NCBI GenBank assembly: GCA_910575725.1
Contig: CAJTFE010000007.1
Coordinates: 1 to 64,000, forward strand
DNA length: 64,000 nt
From: Clostridia bacterium
GTDB taxonomy: Bacteria > Bacillota > Clostridia > Lachnospirales > Lachnospiraceae
Reading direction: 5' to 3'
Each line of letters starts with the position of its first letter. The first letter of the stretch is position 1. Positions 31,999 to 41,411 of this stretch are shown here, one piece after another. The notes under the pieces were generated by a model that saw only the letters and a program-made list of their open reading frames with translations, made no database searches and had not been told where the DNA came from. A program made the translations under genes and the position numbers.

Positions 31999-32226
31999 AC
32001 AGTACCTTCGGTCTGCTGCAAAGCCGCTTCCTGGGCTTTTCCGTATCCTGTGTTCGGACGGTTCGCGTACAGTCTGTCTGCTCTGTGTGGACATTGCTTT
32101 TTGGTCATTATGTCGATTGGTTTTGGGCAATGTCCGCCCATATCAGACAGTCTGTGCGCGAACAGCCGGACACTGGATATCGGAAAAGCCCAGGAAGCGG
32201 CTTTGCAGCAGACCGAAGGTACTGTT
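31999..32226. repeat. Type C giant palindrome, copy 2
   Basis: A 228-bp palindrome. The outer 45 bases (31999-32043) are exactly complementary to 32182-32226 and are unrelated to the outer arms of the other copies until GCTTTTCC. The core with TGTGTTCGGACGGTTCGCG and GACAGTCTGTGCGCGAA matches copies 1 and 3. The centre holds a loop of about 28 bases bounded by GGACATTGC and GCAATGTCC. It lies between the divergent gntR and DUF815 genes. The interval 31805-32311 contains no gene. Confidence 0.9.
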
Positions 32227-32311
32227 GGTTGTGGAGGTGAAAGGTGTTTGGGCTTGTTTTGGGAGTGGGTGGCGTGGTATGATGGGGGAAATGAAAAAAG
32301 GAGGGCGGCTT

Positions 32312-33622
32312 ATGTATCGGGAAGTGGCGAAGCTGGTGTTGTATAGGGATCTGGGAGAGGATAGTATTTTGAGGGGGCTGTCGGGGATTTTTGAGGATTG
32401 GGAGAAGAAGAAGGGGGAGGGGGCGGATCTGACTGCCCGGATTTATGAGCAGATTAAGAAGCTTTTGGATGTGTCTACGATGTATGGGTTTGATAGGAAT
32501 CTGTGGCATAATTATCTGACTTTTATTCTTTTGACGAATGAGAATTCCTTTAGTATGACGAGTGAGAAGGCGGGGGCTAATGAGGGGAGTGTGAATCATT
32601 TTGCCAAGGGTGATTTTCGTGTGTTTAAAAGGCTGTTTGATTTTGATTTCGGGCCTATCGAGAGGGCGCTTGGCATTGACTGCTTTTCAACTGTCTGTAA
32701 TTATAAGGCGATTGGGAAGAAGGAGCGTATGTACAATAAGAATGTGAGTGAGAAGGTGCAGGCGGTGAGCCTTCGGATTGAGGAGGCGAAGGATGAGGAA
32801 GAGATTTTTACGATTGTGACGGATTTTTATAAGGCTTATGGGGTTGGAATGTTTGGGCTTAATAAGGCGTTCCGGATTAAGAGTCTGCCGGAGGGGGTGG
32901 AATTTCTGCCTATTAATAATACGGAGCAGGTGCTGCTTTGTGATTTGGTGGGCTATGAGCTGCAGAAGCAGAAGCTGATTGATAATACGGAGGCTTTTGT
33001 GAAGGGGCTGCCGGCGAATAATGTGCTGCTTTTTGGGGACAGCGGTACGGGTAAATCTACCAGTATTAAGGCTATTTTGAATGAGTATTACGATAAGGGC
33101 CTTCGGATGATTGAGATTTATAAGCATCAGTTCCAGGATTTGTCGGCGATTATTGCGCAGATTAAGAATCGGAATTATCGGTTTGTTATTTATATGGATG
33201 ATTTGTCTTTTGAGGAATTTGAGGTTGAATATAAGTTTTTGAAGGCTGTGATTGAGGGCGGGATGGAGACGAAGCCGGATAATGTGCTCATCTATGCTAC
33301 CTCTAACCGGAGGCATATTATCCGGGAGACCTGGGGGGATCGGGATGATATGGAGATGGACAATGGGATGCACCGGTCTGATACTATGCAGGAGAAGCTG
33401 TCTCTGGTGGCGCGGTTTGGTGTGACTATCTGTTACTCGAAGCCTTCGCAGAAGGAGTATTTCAAGATTGTCACTGAATTGGCGAAGCGGTATCCGGAGA
33501 TTACTTTGTCTGAGCAGGAGCTTTGCGCCAAGGCTAATCAGTGGGAACTGAGCCATGGCGGAATCTCCGGGCGGACGGCGCAGCAGTTTATTAATTATCT
33601 GGCTGGGCGGACAGTTGGGTAA
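32312..33622 (+). CDS. DUF815 AAA+ ATPase
   Basis: A 436-residue protein of the DUF815 family. The ATPase core has Walker [14 protein letters not shown] (about 248-260), Walker [12 protein letters not shown], sensor [10 protein letters not shown] and the conserved [17 protein letters not shown] segment. The N-terminal 190 residues are helical. Members are common in Clostridia; the function is not established, with chaperone-like or DNA-linked roles suggested. The ATG at 32312 follows AGGAGGG. Codon use is unusually rich in GGG, GAT and ATT compared with neighbouring genes. Confidence 0.85.
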   Translation: MYREVAKLVLYRDLGEDSILRGLSGIFEDWEKKKGEGADLTARIYEQIKKLLDVSTMYGFDRNLWHNYLTFILLTNENSFSMTSEKAGANEGSVNHFAKGDFRVFKRLFDFDFGPIERALGIDCFSTVCNYKAIGKKERMYNKNVSEKVQAVSLRIEEAKDEEEIFTIVTDFYKAYGVGMFGLNKAFRIKSLPEGVEFLPINNTEQVLLCDLVGYELQKQKLIDNTEAFVKGLPANNVLLFGDSGTGKSTSIKAILNEYYDKGLRMIEIYKHQFQDLSAIIAQIKNRNYRFVIYMDDLSFEEFEVEYKFLKAVIEGGMETKPDNVLIYATSNRRHIIRETWGDRDDMEMDNGMHRSDTMQEKLSLVARFGVTICYSKPSQKEYFKIVTELAKRYPEITLSEQELCAKANQWELSHGGISGRTAQQFINYLAGRTVG

Positions 33623-33635
33623 AACTTCAAGCTGA

Positions 33636-33859
33636 ATGCAGGATAAAGCATGTAAGCGGATGGCAGCAGAGGGACGAAAAGAAGGCAAAGCGGAAGGCGG
33701 AAAGAAGGAATAGAACAGGGAATCAAGGCTTTTATAGAAATCTGCCAGGAAAATGCTATGCTAAGAGAGGCTGCTTTTTCCAAGCTGATGGAGAAGTTCT
33801 CCCTTACCTCTGATCTTACGAAGGAATATCTGGAAAGATTCTGGAAAACACAATCATAA
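33636..33859 (+). pseudogene. Remnant of an Rpn/PDDEXK-family nuclease C-terminus
   Basis: The first frame gives a Gly/Glu/Lys-rich tail (AAEGRKEGKAEGGKKE, then stop), and an adjacent frame continues GIEQGIKAFIEICQEN and FSLTSDLTKEYLERFW to a stop at 33859. This is the usual end of Rpn-type recombination-promoting nucleases with their EG-repeat linker. The catalytic N-terminus is absent and the two parts are out of frame, so it is a decayed fragment. The rest of 33860-33985 shows nothing I can name. Confidence 0.6.
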
Positions 33860-33985
33860 ATATTGTTGTTTTCCAGATCTTCCCGGTGATGCCGTGAGTA
33901 GCGGCTGGATATTTTGCTGCTGACAAGATTTTATGTTGTGGTGGAAACGTTGTTTACTGCGGCAGCCTTAGCGGTTTCGATAGAT

Positions 33986-35374
33986 TTAACTATAAGATAT
34001 TTTACTTTCTGGGAGTTCTTGTATAACAGTCTGTGCGCGATCCCCCAAGCGTTTCCGAGCCAGGTTCATAAACTGCCCGGCAGCTCCTTCTGATTTAAAA
34101 ACAAAGGCGTTTCTGGCGGATGTCTGCTCTTCTTCTCCCTGGTAATAAACATAAACTGTGTGAGAGGTGTAAGTATGGCGTACTTTACCGGTACGAAAAT
34201 GCATGATCTCGGTTTTAGAGTACATTCTTTCTGCACGGCTGCTGTCTGCGAGTACAATTTGGCCGGATTCGTGAAAAATGATCCAATAGCGTTCGCCTAA
34301 AGTGGCGCAGGCGCAGGTCTCCTTACCCTGTTCCCGGACTACCCAGGAATCGTCAGCTTCCAGTAGATTCTGTGCAATTGCTTCCCGTTCCGTCTGGACG
34401 GGATAGAGCTTTTCAAAAGCCTTGCTGTAACACTTTAGAAGCCGGTCAGGGTTAAAGGTCACGCCTATGCCAAGTAAAAAAGGCAGGCCAAAGATCTGCC
34501 CAATGAGCAGCCCGAGAGACAGATGGACGATTATAATATAGAAAACAGTGTATTTTAGGTAGAAACCAATGGCAGTCAGGCCGGCCGCCATAAGGAACAT
34601 TATGAGAAAAGCTGTACGAAACTGATGCAGGCCTCCCTTTTTGCACCAGTCTGAGAGCCAGGGAAGCTGTTTCTTAAGAAACAGAGTAACCGGACTTCCC
34701 GGATTTTTCGACAGAAAATCTTTACCGGCTCTTTTAGGAAGCAGGCATATAAGGGCAATGAGCAAAAATAGCAGATTGATTCCGATTACAACCATGCAGA
34801 GACGGTATTCCCAGGTGGAAACCCCGCGGATAGAGCCACAGTCCAGTACATACCAGCTGGATTGCGCCAGAGCCTCCGCGCGCTGTGCTTCCGTTCCCTT
34901 AAAATTCGTGTTTGTCAAAGACTCGGAAAGCGCCGTTATTGCATCAGAGCTTTCGATCAGAGTAAAGGAACCAGATACCGTTACGGGCTTTAACTGGGAT
35001 TCCAGGTCATCGCCCCAGGCTTCCTTTGTCTGCTCGGACATATTTGCAGCCCGCAGAAGCCGGTCAAGGTCATTGGAGGCTTCCTTAGACACAATAATCT
35101 TAAAAAATGCCTGGCGTCCTTCGTCATAGACAATATAGGCCTTCCGTTTAACACGACCGGGATCTCCGGTATAGTACTCATCCGGGTAAGAGGCTACAGG
35201 ATAGGTAACTTGGCAGGACAGATAGCTGCCCTCCGCCTGTTCAAAAGACATGTTGTCCGAAAGCGGAGACGGCCCGGCCAGAATCTTCAGAATACCCTCT
35301 CCGGCAGCAATGCCCATCAGGAGAATAACGGATAGCGTGATAACGACTACGCTGATTTGTGCTGTTCGCTTCAT
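33986..35374 (-). CDS. Uncharacterised multi-pass membrane protein
   Basis: A 462-residue protein: N-terminal helix (about 8-28), an extracytoplasmic region (30-200) with a YPVASYPDEYY stretch, a helix (204-225), a further pair of helices (about 268-320), and a C-terminal cytoplasmic domain (345-460) with alternating beta strands (WVVREQGKETCACATLGERYW) like a PH-type or YcxB-like domain. I do not recognise a defined family. The ATG at 35374 follows GAGGAGG; the TTG at 35392 overlaps this site. It is followed at 22 bases upstream by exoA in the same direction, so the two may be co-transcribed. Confidence 0.65.
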   Translation of the reverse strand: MKRTAQISVVVITLSVILLMGIAAGEGILKILAGPSPLSDNMSFEQAEGSYLSCQVTYPVASYPDEYYTGDPGRVKRKAYIVYDEGRQAFFKIIVSKEASNDLDRLLRAANMSEQTKEAWGDDLESQLKPVTVSGSFTLIESSDAITALSESLTNTNFKGTEAQRAEALAQSSWYVLDCGSIRGVSTWEYRLCMVVIGINLLFLLIALICLLPKRAGKDFLSKNPGSPVTLFLKKQLPWLSDWCKKGGLHQFRTAFLIMFLMAAGLTAIGFYLKYTVFYIIIVHLSLGLLIGQIFGLPFLLGIGVTFNPDRLLKCYSKAFEKLYPVQTEREAIAQNLLEADDSWVVREQGKETCACATLGERYWIIFHESGQIVLADSSRAERMYSKTEIMHFRTGKVRHTYTSHTVYVYYQGEEEQTSARNAFVFKSEGAAGQFMNLARKRLGDRAQTVIQELPESKISYS

Positions 35375-35414
35375 TTGTATAAACCTCCTCAAAAAGTCAA
35401 GAAAAACGAGAGCA

Positions 35415-36167
35415 TTACTTCAGTAGAAGCTCTACCGGACAGTGATCGGAACCGAAAATGTCCGTGTGGATTTTTGCATCCTCCAGGCGGTGGGTGAGCC
35501 GTTCTGACACAATAAAGTAATCAATCCGCCATCCGGCATTTTTTTCCCGGGCGCGGAACCGGTAGGACCACCAGGAGTAGATGCCCTCCGTATCCGGATA
35601 AAAGTGCCGGAAGGTGTCCACAAAGCCGGATTCCAGCACATGGGTCATTTTTGCCCGTTCTTCATCGGTGAAGCCTGCATTTTTCCGGTTGGTTTTCGGG
35701 TTTTTCAGATCGATCTCCTTGTGGGCTACATTCAGATCGCCGCAGTAGATTACTGGCTTTTTTCCGTCCAGATTCTTGATGTAGCGGAGAAAATCATCCT
35801 CCCATTTCATTCGGTAGTCAAGCCTTGCGAGGCCGTCCTGGGAATTGGGGGTGTAGACGGTTACCAGGTAGAAGTCGGAAAATTCCAGGGTGATGACCCG
35901 GCCTTCGCGGTCGTGTTCTTCCACGCCGATTCCATAAGACACAGACAGGGGCTCTGTTTTGGTAAATACGGCCGTACCGCTGTAGCCCTTTTTCTCTGCA
36001 TAATTCCAGTATTGCTGATAGCCGGGGAGATCAAGCGCAATCTGCCCCTCCTGCAGCTTGGTCTCCTGGAGGCAGAAAATGTCTGCATCCAGCTTCTTAA
36101 AATCCTCCATAAAATTTTTCCCTACGCAGGCCCGCAGGCCGTTCACATTCCAAGAAATTAGTTTCAT
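35415..36167 (-). CDS. exoA: Exodeoxyribonuclease III / AP endonuclease
   Basis: A 250-residue EEP-fold nuclease for base-excision repair; it incises at abasic sites and trims 3' ends. Motifs: [19 protein letters not shown] (metal-binding Glu), [18 protein letters not shown] and the closing GSDHCPV. The length matches Bacillus ExoA. Its leader holds two type B hairpins in series, the nearer of which ends in GGAACTGGAATAGGAG before the ATG. Confidence 0.95.
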   Translation of the reverse strand: MKLISWNVNGLRACVGKNFMEDFKKLDADIFCLQETKLQEGQIALDLPGYQQYWNYAEKKGYSGTAVFTKTEPLSVSYGIGVEEHDREGRVITLEFSDFYLVTVYTPNSQDGLARLDYRMKWEDDFLRYIKNLDGKKPVIYCGDLNVAHKEIDLKNPKTNRKNAGFTDEERAKMTHVLESGFVDTFRHFYPDTEGIYSWWSYRFRAREKNAGWRIDYFIVSERLTHRLEDAKIHTDIFGSDHCPVELLLK

Positions 36168-36174
36168 AGTGTTT

Positions 36175-36283
36175 CTCCTATTCCAGTTCCGTAATCTCTC
36201 TCTCAGTACACGAGTAAGAAATCAATTTCCAGCCACAAAAACATGTGTCTGTAAATTGATTTGTGCACTGAGAGAGAGATTAC
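36175..36283 (-). repeat. Type B hairpin leader element, proximal copy before exoA
   Basis: On the minus strand GTAATCTCTCTCTCAG and GTGCAC pair with GTGTAC and CTGAGAGAGAGATTAC (36191-36283, 93 bases). The outer stem differs from all other copies yet is fully complementary, while the loop (CACATGTTTTTGTGG) and the 3'-side bulge (CTTACTCG) are kept. The tail GGAACTGGAATAGGAG gives the exoA ribosome binding site. Confidence 0.88.
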
Positions 36284-36297
36284 TGATTTCCAGTTCC

Positions 36298-36390
36298 GTA
36301 AGCGCCTTCCAGTACACGAGATATAAAATCAATTTCCAGCCGCCAAAAACATGCGTCTGTAAATCGATTTGTGCACTGGAAGGCACTTAC
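36298..36390 (-). repeat. Type B hairpin leader element, distal copy before exoA
   Basis: On the minus strand GTAAGTGCCTTCCAG and CTGGAAGGCGCTTAC form the outer stem (one G-U pair), with the same inner stem and loop as other copies. The stem type matches the element before bioA (49765). It is joined to the proximal copy by GGAACTGGAAATCA, so the two make a tandem with a period of about 107 bases. The remaining interval up to 36538 holds only the promoter at 36441 and a further half-arm (CTTACTGGGCACTTGCC). Confidence 0.87.
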
Positions 36391-36440
36391 TGTTTCCAGT
36401 TCTGCTTACTGGGCACTTGCCGTTTTTGGCAGAAAAAGAA

Positions 36441-36469
36441 TTGCTTTTTCCTTATATTTTACATATAAT
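36441..36469 (+). promoter_or_regulatory. Promoter of the fructokinase gene
   Basis: TTGCTT (36441-36446), 17 bp, TATAAT (36464-36469). Confidence 0.65.
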
Positions 36470-36538
36470 GATAATAGTTGCAATTGATCTGATTATAGAG
36501 ACTTTTAGACGGAAAGTAAAGGGGAAAGGATGAGGGAA

Positions 36539-37501
36539 ATGGAAAAGGTATATGACGTTACAGCGATTGGAGAACTGCTGGTTGATTTTACGGAAAATGG
36601 AGTGAGCTCCCAGGGAAATCCCCTGCTTGAGGCTAATCCCGGCGGCGCGCCCTGCAATGTGCTTGCCATGTTGAATAATCTTGGCAAAAAGACAAGCTTT
36701 ATTGGAAAAGTGGGGGATGATCAGTTTGGAAGAACCTTAAGAAACACTTTAGTGGAGCTTGGTATCGGAACAGACAACCTTCTTTTGGATAAAGTGGTGC
36801 ATACTACGCTGGCTTTTGTACACACGGCTGCAGACGGCGACCGTGATTTTTCCTTTTACCGGAAGCCGGGGGCAGATATGATGCTCAAGGAGGAAGAGGT
36901 TCAGGAGGATATGATTGCCCAGAGCAGGATTTTGCATTTCGGTACGCTGTCCCTTACGGATGAGCCGGTGCGCAGCGCCACAAGAAAGGCCCTGGAGTAT
37001 GCCGAAAAGCATGGGGTAATGGTGACCTTTGACCCGAATCTCAGGCCGCCGCTGTGGAACAATCTGCAGGATGCCAAGGAGCAGATCTGGTTTGGCCTGT
37101 CCAAATGCTCTGCCGTGAAGATGTCCGAGGAGGAGCTGGAGTTTATCACCGGAGAGAGAAGCCTGGATCGGGGCGTGGAGGCAGTGCGGAACCGCTTTGA
37201 TATTCCCCTTATCTGCATTACCATGGGAAAGAAGGGCAGCTGGGCTTATTACGGGGATCATGTATGTGTGGAGAAGGCGGGCTTTGTCCAGGAGAATACC
37301 ATCGAGACAACGGGGGCAGGCGATACATTCTGTGCAAGTATGCTGAATTTTATTCTGGATCATGGCCTGGAAAATCTGACCGAGGAGAATCTTGCGGAAA
37401 TGCTGACCTTTGCCAATGGGGCGGCTTCTATCATCACCACACGTAAGGGCGCCCTCCGGGTGATGCCTACCGTGGAGGAGATAAAGGCTTTGATCGGGTG
37501 A
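36539..37501 (+). CDS. scrK: PfkB-family sugar kinase, probable fructokinase
   Basis: A 320-residue ribokinase-fold kinase. Signature elements: GELLVDF near the start, NPGGAPCNVLAMLNNLG (sugar-binding), FGRTLRNTLVELGI, VTFDPNLRPPLW, and the C-terminal ATP motif TIETTGAGDTFCASML with the catalytic Asp. The PNLRPPLW pattern and PGGAP sequence fit the fructokinases of Firmicutes. ATG 36539 is preferred over 36530 because AAAGG then has a nine-base spacing. It phosphorylates fructose to fructose-6-phosphate; other ketoses are possible. Confidence 0.85.
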   Translation: MEKVYDVTAIGELLVDFTENGVSSQGNPLLEANPGGAPCNVLAMLNNLGKKTSFIGKVGDDQFGRTLRNTLVELGIGTDNLLLDKVVHTTLAFVHTAADGDRDFSFYRKPGADMMLKEEEVQEDMIAQSRILHFGTLSLTDEPVRSATRKALEYAEKHGVMVTFDPNLRPPLWNNLQDAKEQIWFGLSKCSAVKMSEEELEFITGERSLDRGVEAVRNRFDIPLICITMGKKGSWAYYGDHVCVEKAGFVQENTIETTGAGDTFCASMLNFILDHGLENLTEENLAEMLTFANGAASIITTRKGALRVMPTVEEIKALIG

Positions 37502-37537
37502 AAAGATTGAAAATACGATTTTTAATCTAAAGTTTGT

Positions 37538-37573
37538 GTCTCAAAGGAAGGTGCAGGCACATTTGCTTGAGAC
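37538..37573 (+). promoter_or_regulatory. Leader hairpin ahead of argS
   Basis: GTCTCAA (37538-37544) pairs with TTGAGAC (37567-37573), and inside it GTGC and GCAC can pair. It ends seven bases before GGAGG of argS. It is not a T-box (no GGTGG core). It may be the terminator of the kinase gene or a leader structure. Confidence 0.35.
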
Positions 37574-37591
37574 ATCAGGAGGTAAAATGTT

Positions 37592-39364
37592 ATGAAAAAA
37601 TTGTTGGATCAGATCACAGAGGAGGTTCAGAAGGCCTTTGCGGCCTCTGGATATGAGGAGGAGTACGGAAAAGTGACCCTCTCCAACCGGCCGGATCTCT
37701 GTGAATATCAGTGTAACGGAAGTATGGCTGCGGCTAAGAAGTATCGCTGTGCGCCCATTCAGATTGCCGGGAAGGTGGCAGAGGAGCTTCAGAAAAGCGC
37801 TGTTTTTGAGGAAGTCCTGGCAGTGAATCCGGGTTTTATCAATCTGAAGGTAAGCTCTTCCTTTGTACAGACATATCTTCGAAAGATGCAGAAGGATGAG
37901 CGTCTGGGGTGTGATAAGGCAGATAAGCCCAGGACGATTATTGTTGACTACGGCGGCCCGAATGTGGCCAAGCCCCTCCATGTGGGGCATCTGCGCTCTG
38001 CCATTATCGGGGAGAGCGTGAAGCGTCTGGGACGTTTTGCGGGGCATGAGATGATCGGGGATATCCATCTGGGGGACTGGGGCCTGCAGATGGGATTGAT
38101 TATCACGGAATTAAAGCGCAGAAAGCCGGAGCTTCCCTATTTTGACGAGAGCTTTACCGGGGATTATCCAGAAGAAGCGCCCTTTACCATCTCGGAACTG
38201 GAGGAGATTTATCCTACGGCCAGCGCCCGCTCCAAGGAGGATGAGGATTACAAGAATGAGGCTATGGAGGCTACTTATCTGGTTCAGCACGGGCATCGGG
38301 GATACCAGGCTGTTCTGCAGCATATTTTAGATGTTTCCGTGGCGGATTTGAAGAAGAATTATGCCAATCTGAATGTGGAGTTTGACCTTTGGAAAGGGGA
38401 ATCGGATGCGCAGCCCTATATTCCCGGGCTGGTCAAGATGCTGAAGGACAAAGGCTTTGCCTATGAGAGTGAGGGGGCTCTTGTGGTGGATGTGAAGGAG
38501 GATACGGATACCAAGGAGGTTCCGCCCTGTATGATTTTGAAGTCGGACGGGGCTTCTCTCTATACAACCACGGATTTGGCGACGATTGTGGAGCGGATGA
38601 AGCTTTACCGGCCGGATGAGATGATTTATGTAGTGGACAAGCGGCAGGAAATGCATTTTGTCCAGGTGTTTCGCTGCGCCCGGAAGACGGGGCTTGTGGA
38701 GGCGGATACGGGGCTTAAGTTCCTGGGCTTTGGCACTATGAACGGGAAGGACGGGAAGCCGTTTAAGACCCGGGAAGGCGGCGTGATGCGTCTGGAGCAT
38801 CTTCTTTCTGATATCAATGAGGAGATGTATCGGAAGATTGTGGAGAATTCGGAGGCGGAGATTCCGGAGAATGAGGCCAGAAAGACGGCTGAGATCGTGG
38901 GGCTTTCTGCTGTGAAGTATGGGGATTTGTCGAACCAGGCTTCTAAGGACTATGTATTTGATGTGGAGCGGTTTACTTCCTTTGAAGGGAATACGGGGCC
39001 TTATATTTTGTATACGATTGTGAGGATTAAGTCGATTCTCAATAAGTATCGGGAGATGGGATTTGATCCGGAGGCCGGAATGATCGGGATGCCTGGGAAT
39101 GAGACCCAGAAGAATCTGATGCTTCGGCTGGCCCGGTTTAACGGGGCGGTCTTGAATGCTTTTGAGGAGCTGGCGCCTCATAAGATTTGTGCTTATATTT
39201 ATGAGCTGGCGAATGCTTTTAATAAGTTTTACCATGAGACGAAGATTCTTGGTGAGGAAAATGCTGAGGTGCGAAGTGAGCTGGTGGCTGTTTTGGTGCT
39301 GACGAAACGGGTGCTGGAGACTTGTATTGGGATCTTGGGGTTTGAGGCACCGGAGCGTATGTAG
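37592..39364 (+). CDS. argS: Arginyl-tRNA synthetase
   Basis: A 590-residue class I synthetase that charges tRNA-Arg. It has the N-terminal additional domain (1-110), the HIGH motif in NVAKPLHVGHLRSA (about 130), the long connective insert, the KMSKS-region equivalent GKPFKTREGG (about 392-401), and the anticodon-binding DALR domain at the C-terminus ending FEAPERM. GGAGG precedes the ATG at 37592. The 3' half has a noticeably G-rich, GAT/ATT-heavy codon style similar to the DUF815 gene. The type C palindrome begins 14 bases after the stop. Confidence 0.96.
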   Translation: MKKLLDQITEEVQKAFAASGYEEEYGKVTLSNRPDLCEYQCNGSMAAAKKYRCAPIQIAGKVAEELQKSAVFEEVLAVNPGFINLKVSSSFVQTYLRKMQKDERLGCDKADKPRTIIVDYGGPNVAKPLHVGHLRSAIIGESVKRLGRFAGHEMIGDIHLGDWGLQMGLIITELKRRKPELPYFDESFTGDYPEEAPFTISELEEIYPTASARSKEDEDYKNEAMEATYLVQHGHRGYQAVLQHILDVSVADLKKNYANLNVEFDLWKGESDAQPYIPGLVKMLKDKGFAYESEGALVVDVKEDTDTKEVPPCMILKSDGASLYTTTDLATIVERMKLYRPDEMIYVVDKRQEMHFVQVFRCARKTGLVEADTGLKFLGFGTMNGKDGKPFKTREGGVMRLEHLLSDINEEMYRKIVENSEAEIPENEARKTAEIVGLSAVKYGDLSNQASKDYVFDVERFTSFEGNTGPYILYTIVRIKSILNKYREMGFDPEAGMIGMPGNETQKNLMLRLARFNGAVLNAFEELAPHKICAYIYELANAFNKFYHETKILGEENAEVRSELVAVLVLTKRVLETCIGILGFEAPERM

Positions 39365-39377
39365 TGTGTGGGGGGAC

Positions 39378-39591
39378 GGCTGAGCCGCAAAAGGCCGGGA
39401 TGCTTTTCCATATCTGTGTTCGGACGATTCGCGTACAGTCTGTCTGCTCTTGGCGGACGAACGCTTGGTGGTTTTGACAGGCTTTGCCTGTTGAACTTTC
39501 TTGGGCGTTTGTCCGCCAATATCAGACAGTCTGTGCGCGAATAGCCGGACACTGATATTGGAAAAGCATCCCGGCCTTTTGCGGCTCAGCC
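39378..39591. repeat. Type C giant palindrome, copy 3
   Basis: A 214-bp palindrome between the convergent argS and thiT genes. The outer 33 bases (39378-39410) are exactly complementary to 39559-39591, unlike those of copies 1 and 2. Inside, GATTCGCG faces CGCGAATA where the other copies have GGTTCGCG facing CGCGAAC, a change matched on both arms. The loop holds an additional ACAGG-CTTTG-CCTGT hairpin. It may end transcription from both sides. Confidence 0.9.
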
Positions 39592-39626
39592 TGGCTTTGG
39601 GGGGGTATGGTGTTTGGGTGGTTTTT

Positions 39627-40295
39627 TTAGGCTAGGGCCATTTGTTTTACGCGGACGAAGGCTTTGTTGACGGCTGGGATGGCTAGGATGACTAATGTCA
39701 GGGCGGCTTCGCAGCCTAAGTAGCTGCCGTTGTAGGCGAGGGAGTATAGGGGGGCGCTCATTCCGGTGCCTTCGGCGTAGGAGGCGAAGAAGATGAGGCC
39801 GGACAGGAAGGCGAAGAGGTAGCGGCCCAGGACACCGGCTATGTAGCCTTTGATGAGGCCGTTTTTCTTGTTGTGGAAAAGGCCGGAGAGGCCGAGGGCG
39901 CCGAAGGCCAGCAGGTAGTCGGTGATCATCTGGGGGAGGCTGATGATGTAGGGGTCGGAGATGAGCTGTAAAAGGCCGTAGGCGAAGCCGGTGATGAGGC
40001 CGGTGCGCAGGCCATACCAGTAGCCGATGCAGCAGATGAACAGCATGGAGAACAGGGTTACGGAGCCGCCCATGGGGGCTTCAAAGAGCTTTAGGAAGGA
40101 TGTGATCATTCCCAGGGCCATGGCGACAGCGGCAAATACTAAGGGCTTTGTTTCGATGCGTTTGTTTTCTCCGGTGAGATAGCAGGCAAGAATTAATAAA
40201 ATCAGAATGGCGGCTATTAAGGCGCCGTAGCCTAAGCCGGTTAGGGAGTAGGAGGTTCCCCACTCATCTACTACCTTGTTTACAAAAAGTGACAT
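39627..40295 (-). CDS. thiT: Thiamine ECF transporter S component ThiT
   Basis: A 222-residue, six-helix membrane protein of the ThiT family, the substrate-binding subunit that works with the shared EcfAAT module (not in this window) to import thiamine. A TPP riboswitch stands directly upstream on the same strand, which supports the substrate strongly. AAGGAGG precedes the ATG. The N-terminus has an extra helix compared with Lactococcus ThiT. Confidence 0.92.
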   Translation of the reverse strand: MSLFVNKVVDEWGTSYSLTGLGYGALIAAILILLILACYLTGENKRIETKPLVFAAVAMALGMITSFLKLFEAPMGGSVTLFSMLFICCIGYWYGLRTGLITGFAYGLLQLISDPYIISLPQMITDYLLAFGALGLSGLFHNKKNGLIKGYIAGVLGRYLFAFLSGLIFFASYAEGTGMSAPLYSLAYNGSYLGCEAALTLVILAIPAVNKAFVRVKQMALA

Positions 40296-40343
40296 AAAAA
40301 ATCCTCCTTGATTGTGTGATTTTCACAGGAGGGGATACGAAAA

Positions 40344-40434
40344 GCAGCTTCCTTACGCCGGTATTAACCGGTTCAAGTAATGAGGGTCAGCGTGTACAAT
40401 GTGCCACGCTTTCTCAGCATTAGGCTCCCCTAGC
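40344..40434 (-). promoter_or_regulatory. TPP riboswitch (THI element)
   Basis: On the minus strand the conserved parts appear in order: GGGGAGCC, GCTGAGAAAG, CGCTGACCCT, then ACTTGAACCGG, TTAATACCGGCGTAAGGAAGC. All match the thi-box consensus. It lies about 50 bases before thiT and probably masks its ribosome binding site or ends transcription when thiamine pyrophosphate is bound. Confidence 0.95.
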
Positions 40435-40580
40435 ATAATATTTGCTATGTGATTATCTTGAATATACTCTTGGGGGATAAAGTTGTCAAGTGTTTTATGG
40501 ATGTTTTTTCAAAATGAAGATATCATACAAGAAATCAGCAGACATTCCGCATATAATATGAAGCACGAGGAGGTGCTGCC

Positions 40581-41411
40581 ATGCAGAAAGAAGTACGGAC
40601 AGTCTGTTATGATGACGATCTGCAGCTTGAAGCATATCGCTTTGAGGGAATCGCACAGCCGTTTCCGAATCATTTCCATGATTACTATGTGATTGGCTTT
40701 ATAGAAGCAGGGACACGCTGTTTGTCCTGCAAGAATAAAGAATATACAGTAGCTCAGGGAAATATTCTTTTGTTTAATCCCAGCGATAATCACAGTTGTG
40801 TGCAATGTGACGGCGGAACGCTTGATTACAGAGGTTTGAACATTCCAAAAGAAACGATGCTGTTATTAGCAGAGGAAATAACAGGACAAAGAGTCCCCAT
40901 TGGTTTTTCGGAAAATGTCATTAAAAATGAGGAGCTGAGTCATTATCTCCATTCATTACATCAGAGCATTATGGATGGTTCAAAAGAGTTTGAAAAAGAG
41001 GAGATGCTTCTGCTCCTTATTTCATTGCTTATCGAGCAATACGGGCAGCCTTCCGGGAACTGTATTCCAGAGTACAGTGAAGAAATAGAGAATGCCTGCA
41101 CATTTATGTCAGAACATTTTGCGGAGCATATCACATTGGAAACTCTCTGCAAATGCAGCGGTCTTAGCAAATCTACATTGCTCCGAGCGTTTACTAAGTC
41201 AAAGGGAGTTACGCCGTATAGGTATCTTCAAATAATACGGATAGGCAAAGCAAAGGAACTGTTGGAGAAAGGCGTATCCCCGGCTGACGCCGCTGTACAG
41301 ACAGGCTTTTCAGACCAGAGCCATTTTTCAAATTTTTTTCATATGTTTATCGGATTGTCGCCTGCCGCATACAGACGCATTTTTAAGGAAGGCGGTAAGA
41401 ATCATGGATAA
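40581..41411 (+). CDS. AraC-family regulator with cupin sensor
   Basis: A 276-residue regulator. N-terminal AraC_binding cupin (10-100, FPNHFHDYYVIGFIEAG, QGNILLFNPSDNHSC) and C-terminal double HTH (175-270, ITLETLCKCSGLSKSTLLRAF, then DAAVQTGFSDQSHFSNFF). GAGGAGG precedes the ATG. It overlaps the DMT exporter gene by eight bases, so it probably controls that exporter. This and the next genes are lower in GC than the preceding region and may have been acquired. Confidence 0.9.
   Translation: MQKEVRTVCYDDDLQLEAYRFEGIAQPFPNHFHDYYVIGFIEAGTRCLSCKNKEYTVAQGNILLFNPSDNHSCVQCDGGTLDYRGLNIPKETMLLLAEEITGQRVPIGFSENVIKNEELSHYLHSLHQSIMDGSKEFEKEEMLLLLISLLIEQYGQPSGNCIPEYSEEIENACTFMSEHFAEHITLETLCKCSGLSKSTLLRAFTKSKGVTPYRYLQIIRIGKAKELLEKGVSPADAAVQTGFSDQSHFSNFFHMFIGLSPAAYRRIFKEGGKNHG

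Noticed and set aside
32687-33688. 333-codon open frame on the minus strand
   Set aside because: It is antisense to the DUF815 ATPase gene and has an abnormal Ile/Leu/His/Arg composition without any motif.
37538-37591. T-box leader of argS
   Set aside because: A hairpin is present, but neither the T-box sequence with GGTGG nor a specifier stem can be found in the 90-base gap.
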